Positions 31,352-45,527 are shown, numbered from the stretch's first letter. The stretch: DNA of 64,000 nt from Spirodela intermedia (GCA_902729315.2 LR746270.1:3110001-3174000); one strand, 5' to 3'. Translations and numbers: made by a program. Notes: generated from the letters alone by a model not told the origin.

Positions 31352-34300
31352 GTGTCATCCTCTGCCACACACCATCTATTGTGCGCCACCATTAATCACG
31401 TCACCAAAATCTGTCACTATACCATATGCAACTAGTGCGTTGGCATTGACCCTACCACTACGCCCCTCGCACCATCACAACCCCTATTGTACAGTACTCG
31501 CTGCCTCGGCCCCCTACTACCATGGCCCCCTTTGTCATTGCAGCCCTTGTTGTCGTGGCCCTTGCCATCATGGCATTTTTTCGGCATAGCCCTACTTACT
31601 CTCACGATATCTATTATCTCGATATCTCATGGTATCTCATAGTATTGTCTCCTACTACACCACTTCCTATCACATTGTCTTTTTGCTGCACACCATCTCC
31701 TACTATATGTTACCCCTTGTTGTACATTATTGCACTTACATTGGTACATTGTTTTATGTCATTATTATGTAACAAGATAGTGCATCTTCTCTACTTCATA
31801 AACCTTGGCCCACAGCTTGCTTTTAATAGAAGTGCCTTAATCGTTGGCACTCCTTCTCTTACAACACTCCATCATGATACAATTGACTTGGTCAGCATAC
31901 ATTTTCACTAGTCTCAATTATGCATCGTGAACATCGAGTTTTGAATGCTTTTTTATATTTCACAGTCTGCTTTATCATTTAATAGATGATCTACTGACCA
32001 TTGGTGACTCAACCTATGCTTCTTGGTCTAAAATTAACTCTAGTGTAGTCACTTAGATACCTCAAAGTGTTGAATAGATTGTTGCCAAGCCCTTTACTTA
32101 GATGTCAGTCATATTGTGCAATTATTAGAGTCTCTTCTCACCTGTAAGTAAGATTATCTTTTACTCTAGGCACACTTTGAATGACTTGAGTCAATTATTT
32201 AGGACTTGTCTCTTTATCACCATGACCACCAACCTTTAATCCTTGAGTGATATCACCAAGAGTTCTACGCTATTATATATCTCAGTAGTCTATATTTGGA
32301 CATTGTCTATTAGATTCATGGTTAGATTTTCTTGACTGATCGTGTGTCAAACCTTCCATCGATTTTTTCTGTAGCACTTTGTGTGAGCACATACACTCCT
32401 ACCACTCAATCAAGCATCACTCAGCTAGTTACCATGTCGACCTCATCGATTTTGGTTATATCTACTCCTTGAGGTTGGGATGATGGTTGTAGCCCCAGAC
32501 TTGATAGTGGTCATCCTCCCAAAGGTAAATGTCATAATACTTTTCTACCTTGCCCTTATTGTTGTAAGTCAACCCACCCATTAAATGTGTTTGAAGGAGT
32601 TAAGGGAGTTTAAGTGGGCTTAGGCTGTTATCTTTGACACTTATTTAGATTCTCCTACATCAGCCTCATCACTAGTTCACTTTGCAACATCTTCTTCTAC
32701 TATTTAGATGACTTTCACATCAATAGAATATGAAATTTAGAAGTAGTCCACAATCGCTCCCTTATACATCTTCTTCTACCAACCTTGCATCTATGTTGAG
32801 AGCTTCCATGTTAGGTTTACATGATTTTCTTGTCTCTTCATCGCCTTAGATTCTTGAGTTGGAGGCTGCTACCTACATATTCAGTACACCTTTTATACTT
32901 TCTTTACTTCATCACACCACAATACACCCCCTAGTGACCATTCCCCATGGTTAGACTTGCCCGATTAAAAGTTATGGCACCACTATTATGACATATATTC
33001 TACCGTTGACCCAAGTCTTTTACGTTCTTGATTTTTTTCTATAAACCTTTTATTTATTAGTGTCATCACTTGTGTCCTATTTTGTACTATCATATTTTTT
33101 CTATTTTATTGTATCTTCTAGGATTTAGATACTTTATGAATGATTGATTTCGGATGTGAGAATGGTTAAAGTATTTACAAACTCATCTTCATATACCTTC
33201 TTCTAGTATTCGAGTACTTTTGTTATTTCTAGTCCTACTTTTCTTTTGTGACATCATTATTTAGGCCATTCTTATTTTTCAAAATTTTAGAAAATCTTAA
33301 TGTGATTCTCTTAATAAATTTGTGTGTGAGTCATGTCAACTAAGTAAATATTATTATTTTCTCTTATTCTAGACATGATGATATTTTATTGTTGAATTTA
33401 TTTGATATTATTCATTATGATGTTTAGGGACCTTCTCAAGTTAACTACATCATTGAACATCTCTATTATATCATTTTTATTGATAATTACACGTGTGAAT
33501 TGGGTTTATCTTGTTTGTGATTGATCTCAACTTCTTTCTATTGTTATTTAATTGATCACTAAGATTATTATCTAATATTCCACCACACCTTAGGTCCTTT
33601 GCATCAACAATGTACTTAAACCTATTCAAGATGTCATTCACACTTTTTGTATTGATTTTGGTATTATTCATCAAACCACATGCTCATACACTTCTCAACA
33701 TAATAGAGTTATCAAATGTAAATATCGCCACTTACTTAACATCACTCGCGCACTACTCATTGAGATGTATGTTCCATATTACTTGTGATTTTATGCACTC
33801 TTGATCACCACTTATCTTCAAAACTATCTTCTTCTACTTCATTAAGTAGTGACATTCTTCTTCAACGTCTCATGTTTAATACTTTTCTTTTTTCTTTACA
33901 TCCTCGAGTTTTTAATTGCATCATTTTCGTCCATGATCACTCGTTATTTATTTCTTAACTTGCTCCTCGTGTTTTGAAAGGTGTCTTTGTGGGTTGCTCA
34001 CACACCCAAAAGAATTATCGAGTATATTTTCCCAACACTCGTCACTATGTGACCTCTACTGATATTATTTTTTATGAAGAATTCTCTTTTTTTACTTCAT
34101 CTCCTTCATCTTCTCATCCATTCACATCTCCACCCTCTAGGTTTCCACCCCTTATCATTCTTGTAGATTCTTTTTCTTCTATTCCTTCTTTATCTCTCCC
34201 TTCTTTGTTGACACCTCCACCGCTCACATCCTCTATTGATGCCTTCACTTCGAGTGCAACTCTATCCTTGCCCATCTTGCTTGACACCATTACTCCACTG

Positions 34301-35971
34301 ATCGACCCTCTTATGCTGCCTATTCATGCTCTTCATCTTCTCATTATGTTGTGCAAAAGTATACACTCTTGCACTTAACATCTTATATCCTACTTTATTT
34401 CTTATGATCACCTTCATCTTACCTTTTGTGCCTTTGCCCTCTTCGTGACTTTTGAGTCGATTCCACAATTATATGTTACGGCACTTTATGCACCTACTTG
34501 AAAATCAACTATAGATTTAGAGACTAGGGCATTGATTTCTCAGGAGACATAAAAGTTTATCCCTCATCAAATTGATACCAATATTGTGACATACAAGTAG
34601 GTCTTCACATTGAGGAACAACTAAAGATGGCTCCATCATTCATCACAAAACTCACTTGATTGTCCATGGCTTCACTCAAGTCTATTACATTGATTATATG
34701 GAAACTTTCTCTCTTGTGGTCTAACTAAACTCTATTTGGGTTCTTTTATTCTTGAAGGTGTGTAATGATTAGTCACTTCACTAGTTGAATGTGTTTAATG
34801 TCTTCATCTATGGTGACTTAGATGAGTAAGTTTTCATGGAGCAACCTCCAGGGCATGTTCTTCAGAAGAAGTCTTCTCATATTTACTTACTTTAGCATGC
34901 TATCTACAGACTCAAGTAGAGTCTTTGAGCCTAATTTGTGAAGTTTAATGACCTTCTTACTACCTTCAATTTCACTCCATGTATTGATGACCCTATTGTC
35001 CCGACGAAGACCACATATGGAGGTATGGTCATTTTAACCATGTTTGTTGATGATATACTTATGATAGAGAGTGATGAGACAGATATCTTTATCACTAAAT
35101 CTTACTTGTAACAATACTTTGTCACTAAAGATTTGGAGACACCATGCAACACTTTATCATAAGAGACTTTTATCTCATAAGAAATACGCCATCAACCTTC
35201 TTTAAGAAATAGGGGTTCTTGATTGAAAATCAAAGTCATTAGTTATGGAGGTGCGTCTGAAGTTCTAAGATATTACTTCACCTTTAATGGATGATGCTAA
35301 TCATTATCAACGATTATTAGAGAAACTGATATATCTCATTGTTACTCATTCTAACATCATACATATAGTCAATGTTCTTAGGCATGAGCCTTATCAGGTC
35401 TATTAATAGGGAGCACTAGGTGTCATAGCCTATATCAAACAAACTCTAGGGAAAGAGCTCATCTACAAACATCATGGTCTCCTACGTGTTGAAGCCTACT
35501 CAAATGTTGGGTATGCTAGTAACAAAAGAAGATTGAAAGTTGATGACTAGTTACTACACATATGTTGGTGGAAACTTAATCACTTGGCACTCTTGTAAGT
35601 AAAAGTGGGTATCTTGTTCTAGTGTAGAAGCCAAATATCGTGCTATAACTGCGACAAGATGTGAGAGTGTATGCTTTGCTCTCTTTTGGAGAGTCTAGGT
35701 GTCACTTTTTAGACACCTATGCATATACACTATGATAATCAAGTATCAATCTTCATCATTGAGAATCTCACATTCTATGAGTAGACATAATAAATCAAGA
35801 TTGATTGTCATTACATATGGGATAAAGTTTTAACAAGGGTTATCTCCACACCATATGTCACTTCCTCTAATTAGGCGGATCTCCTCATCAAGAGCCTTAT
35901 ATGAGTGCCCCATAATGCTATATGTATCAATTTGGGCATATTTCACTTAAATACTTCAACTTAAGGTGAAA

Positions 35972-36083
35972 TGTTCATACATCTTCTTCTATGTGGTCCA
36001 CTTGGGCCCACTATCTCTCTCTCTCTCTTCTCTCACCTATATAAACACATGTATCTCTTTATTAAGAGTTAATATAATCTTAA
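35972..36083 (+). repeat. 3' LTR-like end of the copia element
   Basis: The 112-bp partner of 31121-31230 begins TGTTCATACATC directly after the polypurine-like tract and shares the TATATAAACACATGTATCTC box. Similarity stops at AATCTTA in both copies. Confidence 0.75.
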
Positions 36084-39000
36084 AATTTAATCATTTTTCT
36101 CAATATTCTTTATGTTTTTTTTTTCTTTAGAGTGTTGAATGTAAAGCCTATCACTTTTATTATGTTGTAGTAATAATAAGGTTGAGAGAAAGTGGCTAAA
36201 ACTTAGTATTAAGTGAGTTTTTATAGGTTCAAGAAGACTGTATCATATGAGGGGTTATTAATCTTAATCCAATTAGTTGTATTAGGACTATAATAATGGA
36301 ATCAAGATTGTGATCTCACGAAGTAGATGTAGCCCAATGAAATTTTTCCAAACCACTATAAAACCTAGTGTTTGTAGTGTCTCTTTCTTAATATCTTATT
36401 AGATCAATTTTAAAAAGTTATCTAAAGGTGTGAGACAAAAACAAGATGTTTGATATATATTAAGAATCAACTCACCCCTTCTTGACTTGCCCTACTAGTA
36501 AATTGAGGACTAACAAAAAAACTAATGTCTTTGAATTGATTTTAGTTTTGAACAATTTATACATATTCATCATGTGTAGATGATGCACACCCACCAAGAC
36601 ATGTAGTGATCATATAATAATTAGATTTTGGGTAAATAGTGATTGTTAGAGATGATTTTTGTATGGCCAGAACCTTATAATATAACATAAAGAATATTTC
36701 CCTCATCAAAGGAAGAGATAAGAGCTCCATATATGATTGTCTATCTAGATGAATTTTTTATTTTAGTCGAGAGCTATGACATACATAAGAGATTACTAAA
36801 TGAACATTGATGAACACTTGTCCAAGAGGGGAGTAAATAAAGCTTTATATTTGATTTCAATAAACTTTTATTGAATATGCAAAGCCTCTACAAAAGCTTA
36901 TGAGATGAAATTTATGGTTCCAAGAACTCTATGTTGAATGTTTTGACCTCAGCAAGGCTAAGTGATGAAGAATAAGGTATTCCCCAATCTTACACAATAA
37001 TCTTACTAAATCAGCCTAGAGCTTCCCTAGTTTATGAACATTTTCTCTAGAATTATGGAAGCCTCAAAATGTTGGATTATTGCTAGTGAGGACCTAAGCA
37101 CAAACAACCTTCTTAATCTTCAAATCCTTGGGATGGTGATGTATCATGACTCCAAGAAGGAAGAGCATCCAGGGGCATAATCAATCTTCTATGTGAAGTC
37201 CCTTCCCTTTTATTACTTCCTCATGTTCTCTCTTTATCCTTAATCGCGAAATAACTCTTTTAGAATTTGGGTGAAAAGCCCTCTTTTATATGAAACTTAT
37301 TAAACCACAACGGCCATCTCAATGTTTGTTCACTATTTATTGGGCTATGTGCCTCTTGAAATGTAGAAAATACTCTAGTTAATCTTGTAAAATTTAAAAT
37401 AATTAAAAAACACTGAATTTTAATTAGTTTATTACATCAGGCTCCTCTTAGAATCAAGTTTCCTATAATGGGCATGCCCTTATCTGTGACATCATTTTGC
37501 AACTAAGAAACATTTTACACATTAGAGTTAGAAATAAATACCATTTTTCTATTGAACCATATTCACTAAATCTAATCACTTGCTTTAATATGTGGCATAT
37601 AATAGAAAATGATAGTTAACAATTATTTAGTAACTCTTTATCATCATGAAATATTTGAAGCACTTTAGAACCAGCAAAGAACTCAATACTTAGATTTTTT
37701 AAGGAAGCCCCTAAAGTCTAAAGCTAGCAAAGCAACCTAAGAAAGTGTTTCACCCTACTTAATGGGTGGAAATTGTCATCATAGTAGTAATTTGGATATA
37801 AGGTTTCAACTTTGATTTAGAAACACCTTGAGTTGTTCATTACTAGAGTTGGCAATGTGACACTTTATGGACCGAAGTCACTAAATTTTTTGGATTGCTT
37901 ACTCCTTTATATTCAATCTAATGGGTTAAAGATATTAAAGTCATTCAAGGGTTAGAGTAATGAGTACTATAGTGATATGATAGGATGGACAACTACTCAA
38001 TCTTAGGATAGTGGAAGTAGTGGGCTGAACCATTCTAAAACATTTTTTAAATGGTTGTCTTTTAAACTAGTTGCATCCTTGAATTAAACTGGTCAATTTA
38101 GGATCCAATGAATTAGCAATGTTGTTTCTACCTAGAAATTTTAATTAACTATTATGCTTATATTTTTAATGTTATGACATTACCCATTAGTTATTAATCA
38201 ATTTTTAGTTTCACACTATAATTTAAAAATCATAAACAAACCATAGGACCATGTACTAGATTAGAAATATTAATCTAAAGGTTCAAGAAAAGGTCTATTC
38301 ATCACCCTCTTGACATATTCCAGCAATCCTTAGGTCTAACACAAATCCCTCTCCCCTTTATACACAGTACCAATTGGTCGCATCCAAATCTAGGTAAACA
38401 CCTTTAAAGTATGAGATTTCCCTTACAAAACATCATTTTTTAAAGAGTACTTCATTGCTTAACAAGGAGAATTTCAATCTTATAGGTATAACATTATTTT
38501 GTGTACTCTAAACTCTAATTGTTGATTAATTTTTAGTCATAAATGTAGATTCTTCATCTTCTTCTCTAGGTTATGAGCATTTTTTGTTAGCAAGTAATTT
38601 GATTATTTAAATAAATTAATTTCATGAAATTATTATCAGAAGTATTTAATTCTTATATTGTTGAGTCTCAAGGGGCAAATAAGGAATAGAGGAGGGGGTG
38701 TGAATTGGTCCTTTTAAATAGGGCTGGAATTAGCTTAGTAATATAAAATTTGATCAAATGGTAAATTGGTTCAAATATTGCTAAGATAGTATAAAATCTA
38801 AATGCATGTCAATTCGCATCAACTAAATTTCAACTCTAGGATGCCCAAATGGTATGAGTGCATACTTTGAGAATAACAGATTTATCAAGTTAAACAAGTT
38901 GTATTTAACTCTTCTAGATTCATAACTTGAAGGGGGGTAAACCAAAGTAGCAACTACCTCATCTTTTCTAGATTGATGACCCTAGGGAATAAAAAATAAG

Positions 39001-41500
39001 GTTTCTAGTCCTAACTATTTTAGATTTTTGAGTCTAAAACAGTATGAGTGCTCCCATTACTATGAAGCCTTATAATGAAGTAAATCAAACTTTTATGGTC
39101 ACACTATTCAAGTTAAAATTCTTTATATCATAAATCATGGGGCTTGAAGATTAAAAGCTCTAATATTTTGCTGCATCATTGTGCATCCTTGAATTTATTG
39201 GGTATGTAACCACTTGAGTAGATATTTCATTTGACATAGAAGTCTTGCAGATAAGCTTGTGGTATCCAAAAATATAGCAAAAGGATTTCTTTTGATTCTG
39301 TTTTTTTATATTTATAGAGTTTTTCTCATATTTTCTTAGCCTGCATTAGTTGTCTATCAACACTTAATGGTTTTAGTGACTTTCAACAGCTGCAGCTTTG
39401 TATCACAGATCTTGGATGTTGTAGACCAGGATGTGAGACCCTACAATGTGGATTTGGAGCACTGTAGCATAGATTTGATAAATTGTTGAATGTTGCTTTC
39501 TCTTTTCTTTTCCTTTTCTTCTCACTTGTAGAAGAATTGAGGTGAGTTGGTTCCTTTAATTAAAAATATACAATAACCCAACACATATTCAATCAATACC
39601 AAAATTTTGTGATACTATACACACCCCTTCTTTATCTATGAATTTTGATCTATAAGTAGTCTTACTAAAGAATTTAACTTTTTCCTTCATAATTGAAGTT
39701 TTCAGAGCCCACAGATCAAACAAATGATTGGTATTGGACTTAAAGTTGGAGGGCTCTATTGTTTGGATCCTACAAAAAAGGATCAATAGTGATATTTACA
39801 TAACAGCAAAAGAGCTTCATTTGCAACATCTAGGTCTAGGTTTGAATTACTTTGATTATTTAATGGCACTTTATCCTCTCTCTAAAGCCAATCAAACTCA
39901 AAGATCTGTAATGTCATGTTTGTCAATTTGAAAAGCCATGTACATGTTTCAATTTTTTAAAATAGTAAAGGTTTCATCCCCATTATTTTGTTTTACTTTG
40001 TTTTTATCTTGATAAATACATATTACATTAATTTTATTTTTGACTTGTTGTGGTATACTTTAATGAATCTATTTAATTATAGACAAGATGCTTCTTGAGC
40101 AATGTAAGCTTCATGGAAGATGATAAAAAATCAATTCAAGGAATGAGTTAACATCTTCAAGTTCAAAACTCTAATGGAAAACTTTAGAAAACAATCAGTT
40201 ATGTCTAAAAAGATAACTGAATTGTTTACTAATCATGATGTGCTCAAGATTTTCAAGAAAATGAAGCATAGAGAATCAATAGACATTCAACAAACAACTT
40301 AGAATATTTTGTCAAGAACATGCTGCCATGGAAATTTATAAAATGATATTGATAAATGCATATACCATCAATAGAATGTCATCTAGAGCTCTTGGGCTTC
40401 TTTAATGATCCTGATTCTTATAAAATATCTATTTCATCTTTCACATGAAGCCTTTGGATGTCTATGTTGTACTCAAAACTTTCAGCAAGGGGCATTCATG
40501 GTTGGTGGCTAACCCACATGACTTGTTTTACTTGGTTATTCTCCACTTGAAAAGGTTAAAAGTGTCTTGATAAAAATTTGGCAAAAAAGTATGTATTTTG
40601 AATCATTCTTCACTCAACAATGTTATCTTTTTAATCTTACTATTAGTTTTCTGCCTATTGTACCCAATAGGAGTTCTTTTGCATCCCCTGAAGCCAAGTT
40701 TTACATCATGTGCAATCTCTTCTTCATTGTTGACTAATTCTTCAAATTCATATGCCATGTCTTGAATTTTCTTTCTATTGATGTGAGTACTAACATTGAT
40801 TTTTTTTCTATAGAGAAATAGCTACTTACTTAATGATGAGCCATGATAAGTGAACTTATTGAATGTGAATGATTACTTTCAAAAGGTTATTGAATCCTTA
40901 TGTCAACCCACATCTCAATCTCTCTCCCTTGGACAAAGATCTTCAAACATGTTCCATTTTCAAAGGAAACTATATGGTACACGGAGCAGATCATTTCAGA
41001 ATAGATTGGTAAAGTTATTTCTCGCCTACTTACTATCCCTTTACATCAATCTCATCTCCATCCTTATTCCTAACTTCCTTTGTAAAAGTTGTAGAATAAT
41101 CTAAAATGGGTTAACTGTCAAATGAAATGAGTTATTAATAACATTGAGAAAAATGAAACATCAAAGCTTATGGATCATCCCAAGAGAGAAGATTATGGTA
41201 GGCTCTAAATGGGCATTTATAATACTATACAAAAGTGAGGGATAAAGAGAAACATTGATAGTTTCTTATATTGGATATAGTTTTGTTCAAGTATATAGTA
41301 TTGATCATGAAGATACATGTTGTCAAATAATAACATCAGAAATAATCATACACCACTCAAAAGACATGGAATATAGGAACTCATTGAAAAGAATGACATA
41401 GGTGAATTATAGATTTTTATGTTTGCAACAATAACCAAGCATCATTATATTCCCAAAACGATTGTCAAGACCCTCCAAACTTGATGTTACACAAGTTTCC
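36084..41500. other. AT-rich gene-poor region
   Basis: I find no gene, RNA or clear transposon domain in these 5.4 kb on either strand. Open frames are short and compositionally biased. A phrase near 38685 (GAGGAGGGGGTGTGAATTGG) resembles sequence often seen at plant repeat borders, so old transposon debris is likely, but I cannot assign it. Confidence 0.4.
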
Positions 41501-43320
41501 CACGAGAGTACCTGTGGTTACTTAGTGGAGTGTTGAGTGCCGCTCATTTTGTAAACTCTGAGATGTGTCATTACATGCATAGACAACAGGCCCAGAGCTG
41601 AGAGAAAGCCCACAAATGGAAAAGTTTGTTTACGTTTGGAGCTAATCATCTATTCGCTAGGATAGTCTAGAATATAATCCATTATCGTATGGATTCAATT
41701 CTCAGTGTCAAATCTGGCGGTTATCAACACTGGTTCCAGACTTTCAATTGGGGCGTGGCTCATAAGCCCAACATATGCATCCCATACTGTGGCTCATCTT
41801 CCACCCCAACATTGGACTCCTTCCTAGGCTGCATCCCATACTTCCCCGCGTCCACCTCCCACCCCGCATGTGTAGCTAACCACCTCCCCTACCCACGCCA
41901 TTCCGTTCTTCAGCTCCACGAAGCAACAAGAGCATGCTTGCAGTTGGTGGGGGCAGACCGAACTTCAAACGATTTTACCCAAGAAACTATTTTCTGGGTT
42001 TTCTCTTCGATGAAGCCCCTTTGAAGACCATTGACCGGGTCCGGAATGTGAAAGGGTCGAGAACAGCCTGGTACCCATTCTTTCTCTCTCTCTCTCTCGT
42101 CTTGCCAACACGAGTTGGAATAGCCAGACTAATGTGCCAGTCCATGAAGAGGGATGCAAAGACTTCGTCAACGGAAGCCGGACTGGGCCGGGTCACGGGG
42201 TTAACCTGACCATTGGCGCACCCCGCTCCCTAAGGACCTCCTAAATGTATGAACACTGCATATTTATACATATGATATGACAACTCTAAGCATGAATTTA
42301 TAGAATACAAAATCATCCTAAAATTAAAATCCTCCAAAAAAATCCCATTGTTATTAATAAGAAACTTTTAAATATACATACAGTGTTCCACAAAAACGGA
42401 GGATTCTTAAAAAGGAAATATTTATTCTCGTAAATATTCCCCCATGATAAGTTAGCTATCTATAACATTTTGTAATAAACTCGTCCAGTAAAGCTCAGGG
42501 AAAATTCTCTTGTAGTTTTGTCTCCACGAGACATGGCAAGAGTACCCCGATAGCCTAGTCCAGTCTAGGTCTGGATTGAACTTAGAGTAGTTAATCCCAC
42601 GCCGTTTGTGAGTTCAAAGAATGGGCCAAGTTGTTCTTATCTCGATTTGCCGATTCTGTTATGATTTAGCAGTGATTATTTGACTAGAATATTATTGTGG
42701 ATTAGAACAAACTGAAGCTATCTGATTCTTGCACACGAATGAGTTGAGATGTCTACAATGTTCTTTCTTGCTTTTCATTTGTTCATTTCATCAAACGGTG
42801 GATTAGGGTTGGCGGTGGCTTGGAGTGAGTTTGAGAGCAGCTCACTAGAACTTGATAAGGTCAACGAAGATCGTTGCGTGAGCTCCTAATTCGGTCAAGA
42901 TATTAAGGGACAACATGGTGTGTCGGATCAGCATTAACCGATCGGCTCTGATTCTATGAACATGATGCTTAACCAGTCCTACATGATGAGACTGAGTTCC
43001 TAATTTTTTTTGAAACATGTATGTTAGCTTATTAACCTCAATGCGCAATGCATTCTCTCCCCCTCTCTCTCACTGACGATGTACGTGGAGAGTGAATTCT
43101 CTTATTTTTCGATTTAACTTTCTTCAGGGAGACGCGTATTTACTGGAGATCGCGCAGTTCAACGAGAAGAGCAGCCAATTCGTCGATGCATAGGCAGATC
43201 AGAGGTCTTTCGTAGCTTGAAGACAGGACAAACGAGGGGACCATTCCATTGTAAAGAGGCGAGTGGTCCATTGTGTTGAAGAGGCTGGAGGATAGATGGA
43301 GTGGAGAGGAAAGACGAGCC
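41501..43320. other. Intergenic region, partly GC-rich, no recognised gene
   Basis: The 41.69-42.21 kb part has near-genic composition and open frames of 111 aa (41689-42024) and 91 aa (41934-42209) on plus. Neither matches a family I know, and the overlapping frames argue for chance. The remainder is ordinary spacer. Confidence 0.35.

Positions 43321-43322
<2 letters not shown>

Positions 43323-43411
<89 letters not shown>
43323..43411. repeat. Long (CT)n microsatellite, about 88 bp
   Basis: An almost uninterrupted (CT)44 tract, the longest simple repeat in the window. All three frames of both strands are open through it, which explains the long Leu-Ser and Arg-Glu frames predicted here. 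It lies 600 bp from the TCP stop codon. Confidence 0.97.
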
Positions 43412-43415
<4 letters not shown>

Positions 43416-44010
43416 CGTCCTCTCTCTCACCTCTCCCTCTCTCCTCCCTGGCGCGTGCAGCTTTCTCCTATGCTGGAACAGGGACCACGGACTGTCCTCC
43501 GACCTTCCCACCTTTGCTGCACCAACCCCGTCTGCAACCCTAACGCCTTACGCCATAACACAGGGGGGGGAGAAAAGGGAGAATGGTCAAACTGATAGTT
43601 TGGCTCAGAAAAACAAAACATTTTTCTGAAATGGTGTTTCATCGTACACGAATAGTACAACCTACCGTGGGTTCTTGATAATTATAGGGAAAGCTGTACA
43701 TGGAATCCATATTAACTTCATTGATCCATCTCTCACTCTCTCCCTCTTCACACACGTCCCTCTCTGGCGACTCAAGTTGGAACCCACCATTTTCATGGCG
43801 ATCAACGAAGTGCAGGTTCTCCATTGATTAGTTTCCCACACTAATTAAACACCTTCAATTATTCCATCAAAATACAAGAAAAAACTCTGCGAGCTTCAGC
43901 ATGTGCCATTTTCAAGGGAGAAAAGGGATCCATCAGATGACTGACGATCTGACAATCTAGAGAACTCGACGCACGCCCACGTAGAGATTTCATCCTTCGA
44001 ACCTAGCAGA

Positions 44011-44580
44011 TCACTCGCCATGGAGAACCGAGCTCTGGAGATGCTCTTCTGCTACCCCCATCAGGAAGTTATTCATCTGGGCGGCGGGGCCGACGTACGA
44101 GGACGATGTCATCGGCGGCGGAGGCCGGAAGCCATGGAGCTCCTGCCCTTCGACCACCTGGCAGAAGCCCAGACGGGGATCGCGTAGGTCTGAGCTTTCC
44201 ACGGGATGCCACGGCGCCGCCGTAGGAGGCGGTGGGCAGAGGGGGAAGAATCCTCCGGGGGGGAAAGGTAAAGGCGGGAGCTTATCGATCTCGTGGCGGG
44301 CGGCGTCGAGAAGCCAGTCCACGACCTTGCTGGGCTGACTCAGCCCTAGCCGTTCCTGGAGGTCATACAGCTGAACGGCGGTGGGTACAGACAGGCGTAC
44401 GCGGCGGTCGCGGAGACCTCTCACCGTGGTCACCTTGCTGTGCCTGTCCTTACCTCCCAGACTCCGGGAGACCCTCACTATCCTCGGATCCCCCAGCTCC
44501 ACCGCCCATCCCCTCAAGCTGGGGGTTCCACTTGTGAGCTTCTCGGCTTTCCGGCCATCCTCGTAAGGGTCTCTTGTCAT
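44011..44580 (-). CDS. Class II (CIN-type) TCP transcription factor, TCP5/13/17-like
   Basis: A single exon of 189 codons. The TCP bHLH-like domain spans about residues 42-100: [20 protein letters not shown] in the basic region, then [20 protein letters not shown] and [20 protein letters not shown]. The four-residue-shorter basic region and this exact wording place it in class II, CIN branch, nearest TCP5/13/17. I see no miR319 target-like sequence, as expected for that subgroup. CIN-TCPs bind GGNCCC-type sites in the nucleus and limit cell proliferation in leaves and petals. The tail is Pro-rich without an R domain. Arabidopsis members are around 350 aa, so this one is short; the frame closes cleanly with a normal stop. 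A (CT)n tract lies 520 bp upstream in the presumed promoter or leader. Confidence 0.92.
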   Translation of the reverse strand: MTRDPYEDGRKAEKLTSGTPSLRGWAVELGDPRIVRVSRSLGGKDRHSKVTTVRGLRDRRVRLSVPTAVQLYDLQERLGLSQPSKVVDWLLDAARHEIDKLPPLPFPPGGFFPLCPPPPTAAPWHPVESSDLRDPRLGFCQVVEGQELHGFRPPPPMTSSSYVGPAAQMNNFLMGVAEEHLQSSVLHGE

Positions 44581-45099
44581 CTCTGTCTAGCTACCAGACG
44601 AGCTCTCTCATGGGCTTTCTCTGCGTGGAGGATCAAGAACTATATGATGAAAAGGGTAAGGAATTTTCTGGAGGGTCGGATCCAAATTGATTTTTTTCGG
44701 GTGGGCTCTTTCTGTATGTTGGTGAACCAGGAGGTGCGCAGAATTAGGATTATCTGAAGAAATAGGTGAAACTTTTCTGCTGGGTTCTTTCTGAGAAATG
44801 CTATGCTTTAGGAACGGGGAGAATCATGGATTATCTCATGGAATGGGCCACGTTTTCTCGTTGGGTTCGATCTAAATGGATTTTTTACGGAGTGCTCTTC
44901 TGTGAGAGCGTATTCTTTAGGAGATGGGGAGATCATCTAGTAAAGCGGATTTAAAATTTTCTGCTAGGCTCTTAAAATAGGCTTATTCCGAAACCCCAGG
45001 TATCTCTGCAAACGGAAGAATCTATGACAAAGATGGAATATTGCAAGAATGATTATTGGTTTCGGATAACTGACGGGAAGGAGGGAGAAGGAAGGGAGG

Positions 45100-45102
<3 letters not shown>

Positions 45103-45149
<47 letters not shown>
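45103..45149. repeat. (GA)n microsatellite upstream of the TCP gene
   Basis: About 46 bp of pure AG repeat, preceded by GGGAGGGAGG. On the TCP coding strand this is a (CT)n tract about 520 bp before the start codon, a common feature of plant leaders and core promoters. Confidence 0.95.
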
Positions 45150-45152
<3 letters not shown>

Positions 45153-45527
45153 GGATAGATTAAAACCTCAAGGGAACTTCTCTCCTTCTTCGCTGTTGAT
45201 GAAGGCTGATTTCTGAAACCCCTGTAATCGGCTTCTCTGTAAGGTATAAGAAGCCGACGAGAAGAAGAAGAAAGCCGAAACCGAGGCAAACCCTAGAGAG
45301 GTGGGGAAGAGAGAGGAGAGAGAAGAGTGGAAGGATTGCGTCGGCATTTGTGAACATGTGGTGCATATTTACACTCATTAAAAGATGGGCTTGCCGTCGT
45401 CTTCAGTCATATCGTCATCACAAAACTCCTACAATGACCAAATGAATGGAGCTGGATTCACCTTCGATGACACGCCTCCCTCTGTGAACATCCACACTCT
45501 CTTACACTCCTCAGGATGAAGAATGGA

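Larger units (their letters stand above)
31121..36083 (+). mobile_element. Decayed Ty1/copia LTR retrotransposon
   Basis: Two LTR-like ends (31121-31230 and 35972-36083) bracket about 4.7 kb of copia gag-pol debris in plus orientation. In order: a gag zinc-knuckle remnant CPYCCKSTHP (near 32556), integrase pieces GPSQVNYIIEHLYYIIFIDN (33428) and YTSQHNRVIKCKYRH (33690), KGVFVGCSHTQKNYRVYF (33980), reverse transcriptase with YMETFSLV, GDLDE, VFMEQPPGH (34690-34860) and the catalytic-type FVDDILM (35044), then RNase H with YVGGNLITW and SSVEAKYRAI (35550-35650). The polypurine-like TTAAGGTGAAATG precedes the right LTR. Many stops and frameshifts make it inactive. Order INT-RT-RNaseH assigns it to copia rather than gypsy. 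Confidence 0.9.

Noticed and set aside
41689-42209. Plus-strand frames of 111 and 91 aa as a gene
   Set aside because: No family resemblance and no supporting splice structure; kept only as a note on the spacer.
43140-43660. Several 80-120 aa frames across the (CT)n tract
   Set aside because: Pure dinucleotide repeats keep every frame open; the flanking unique parts show no family and the frames disagree with one another.
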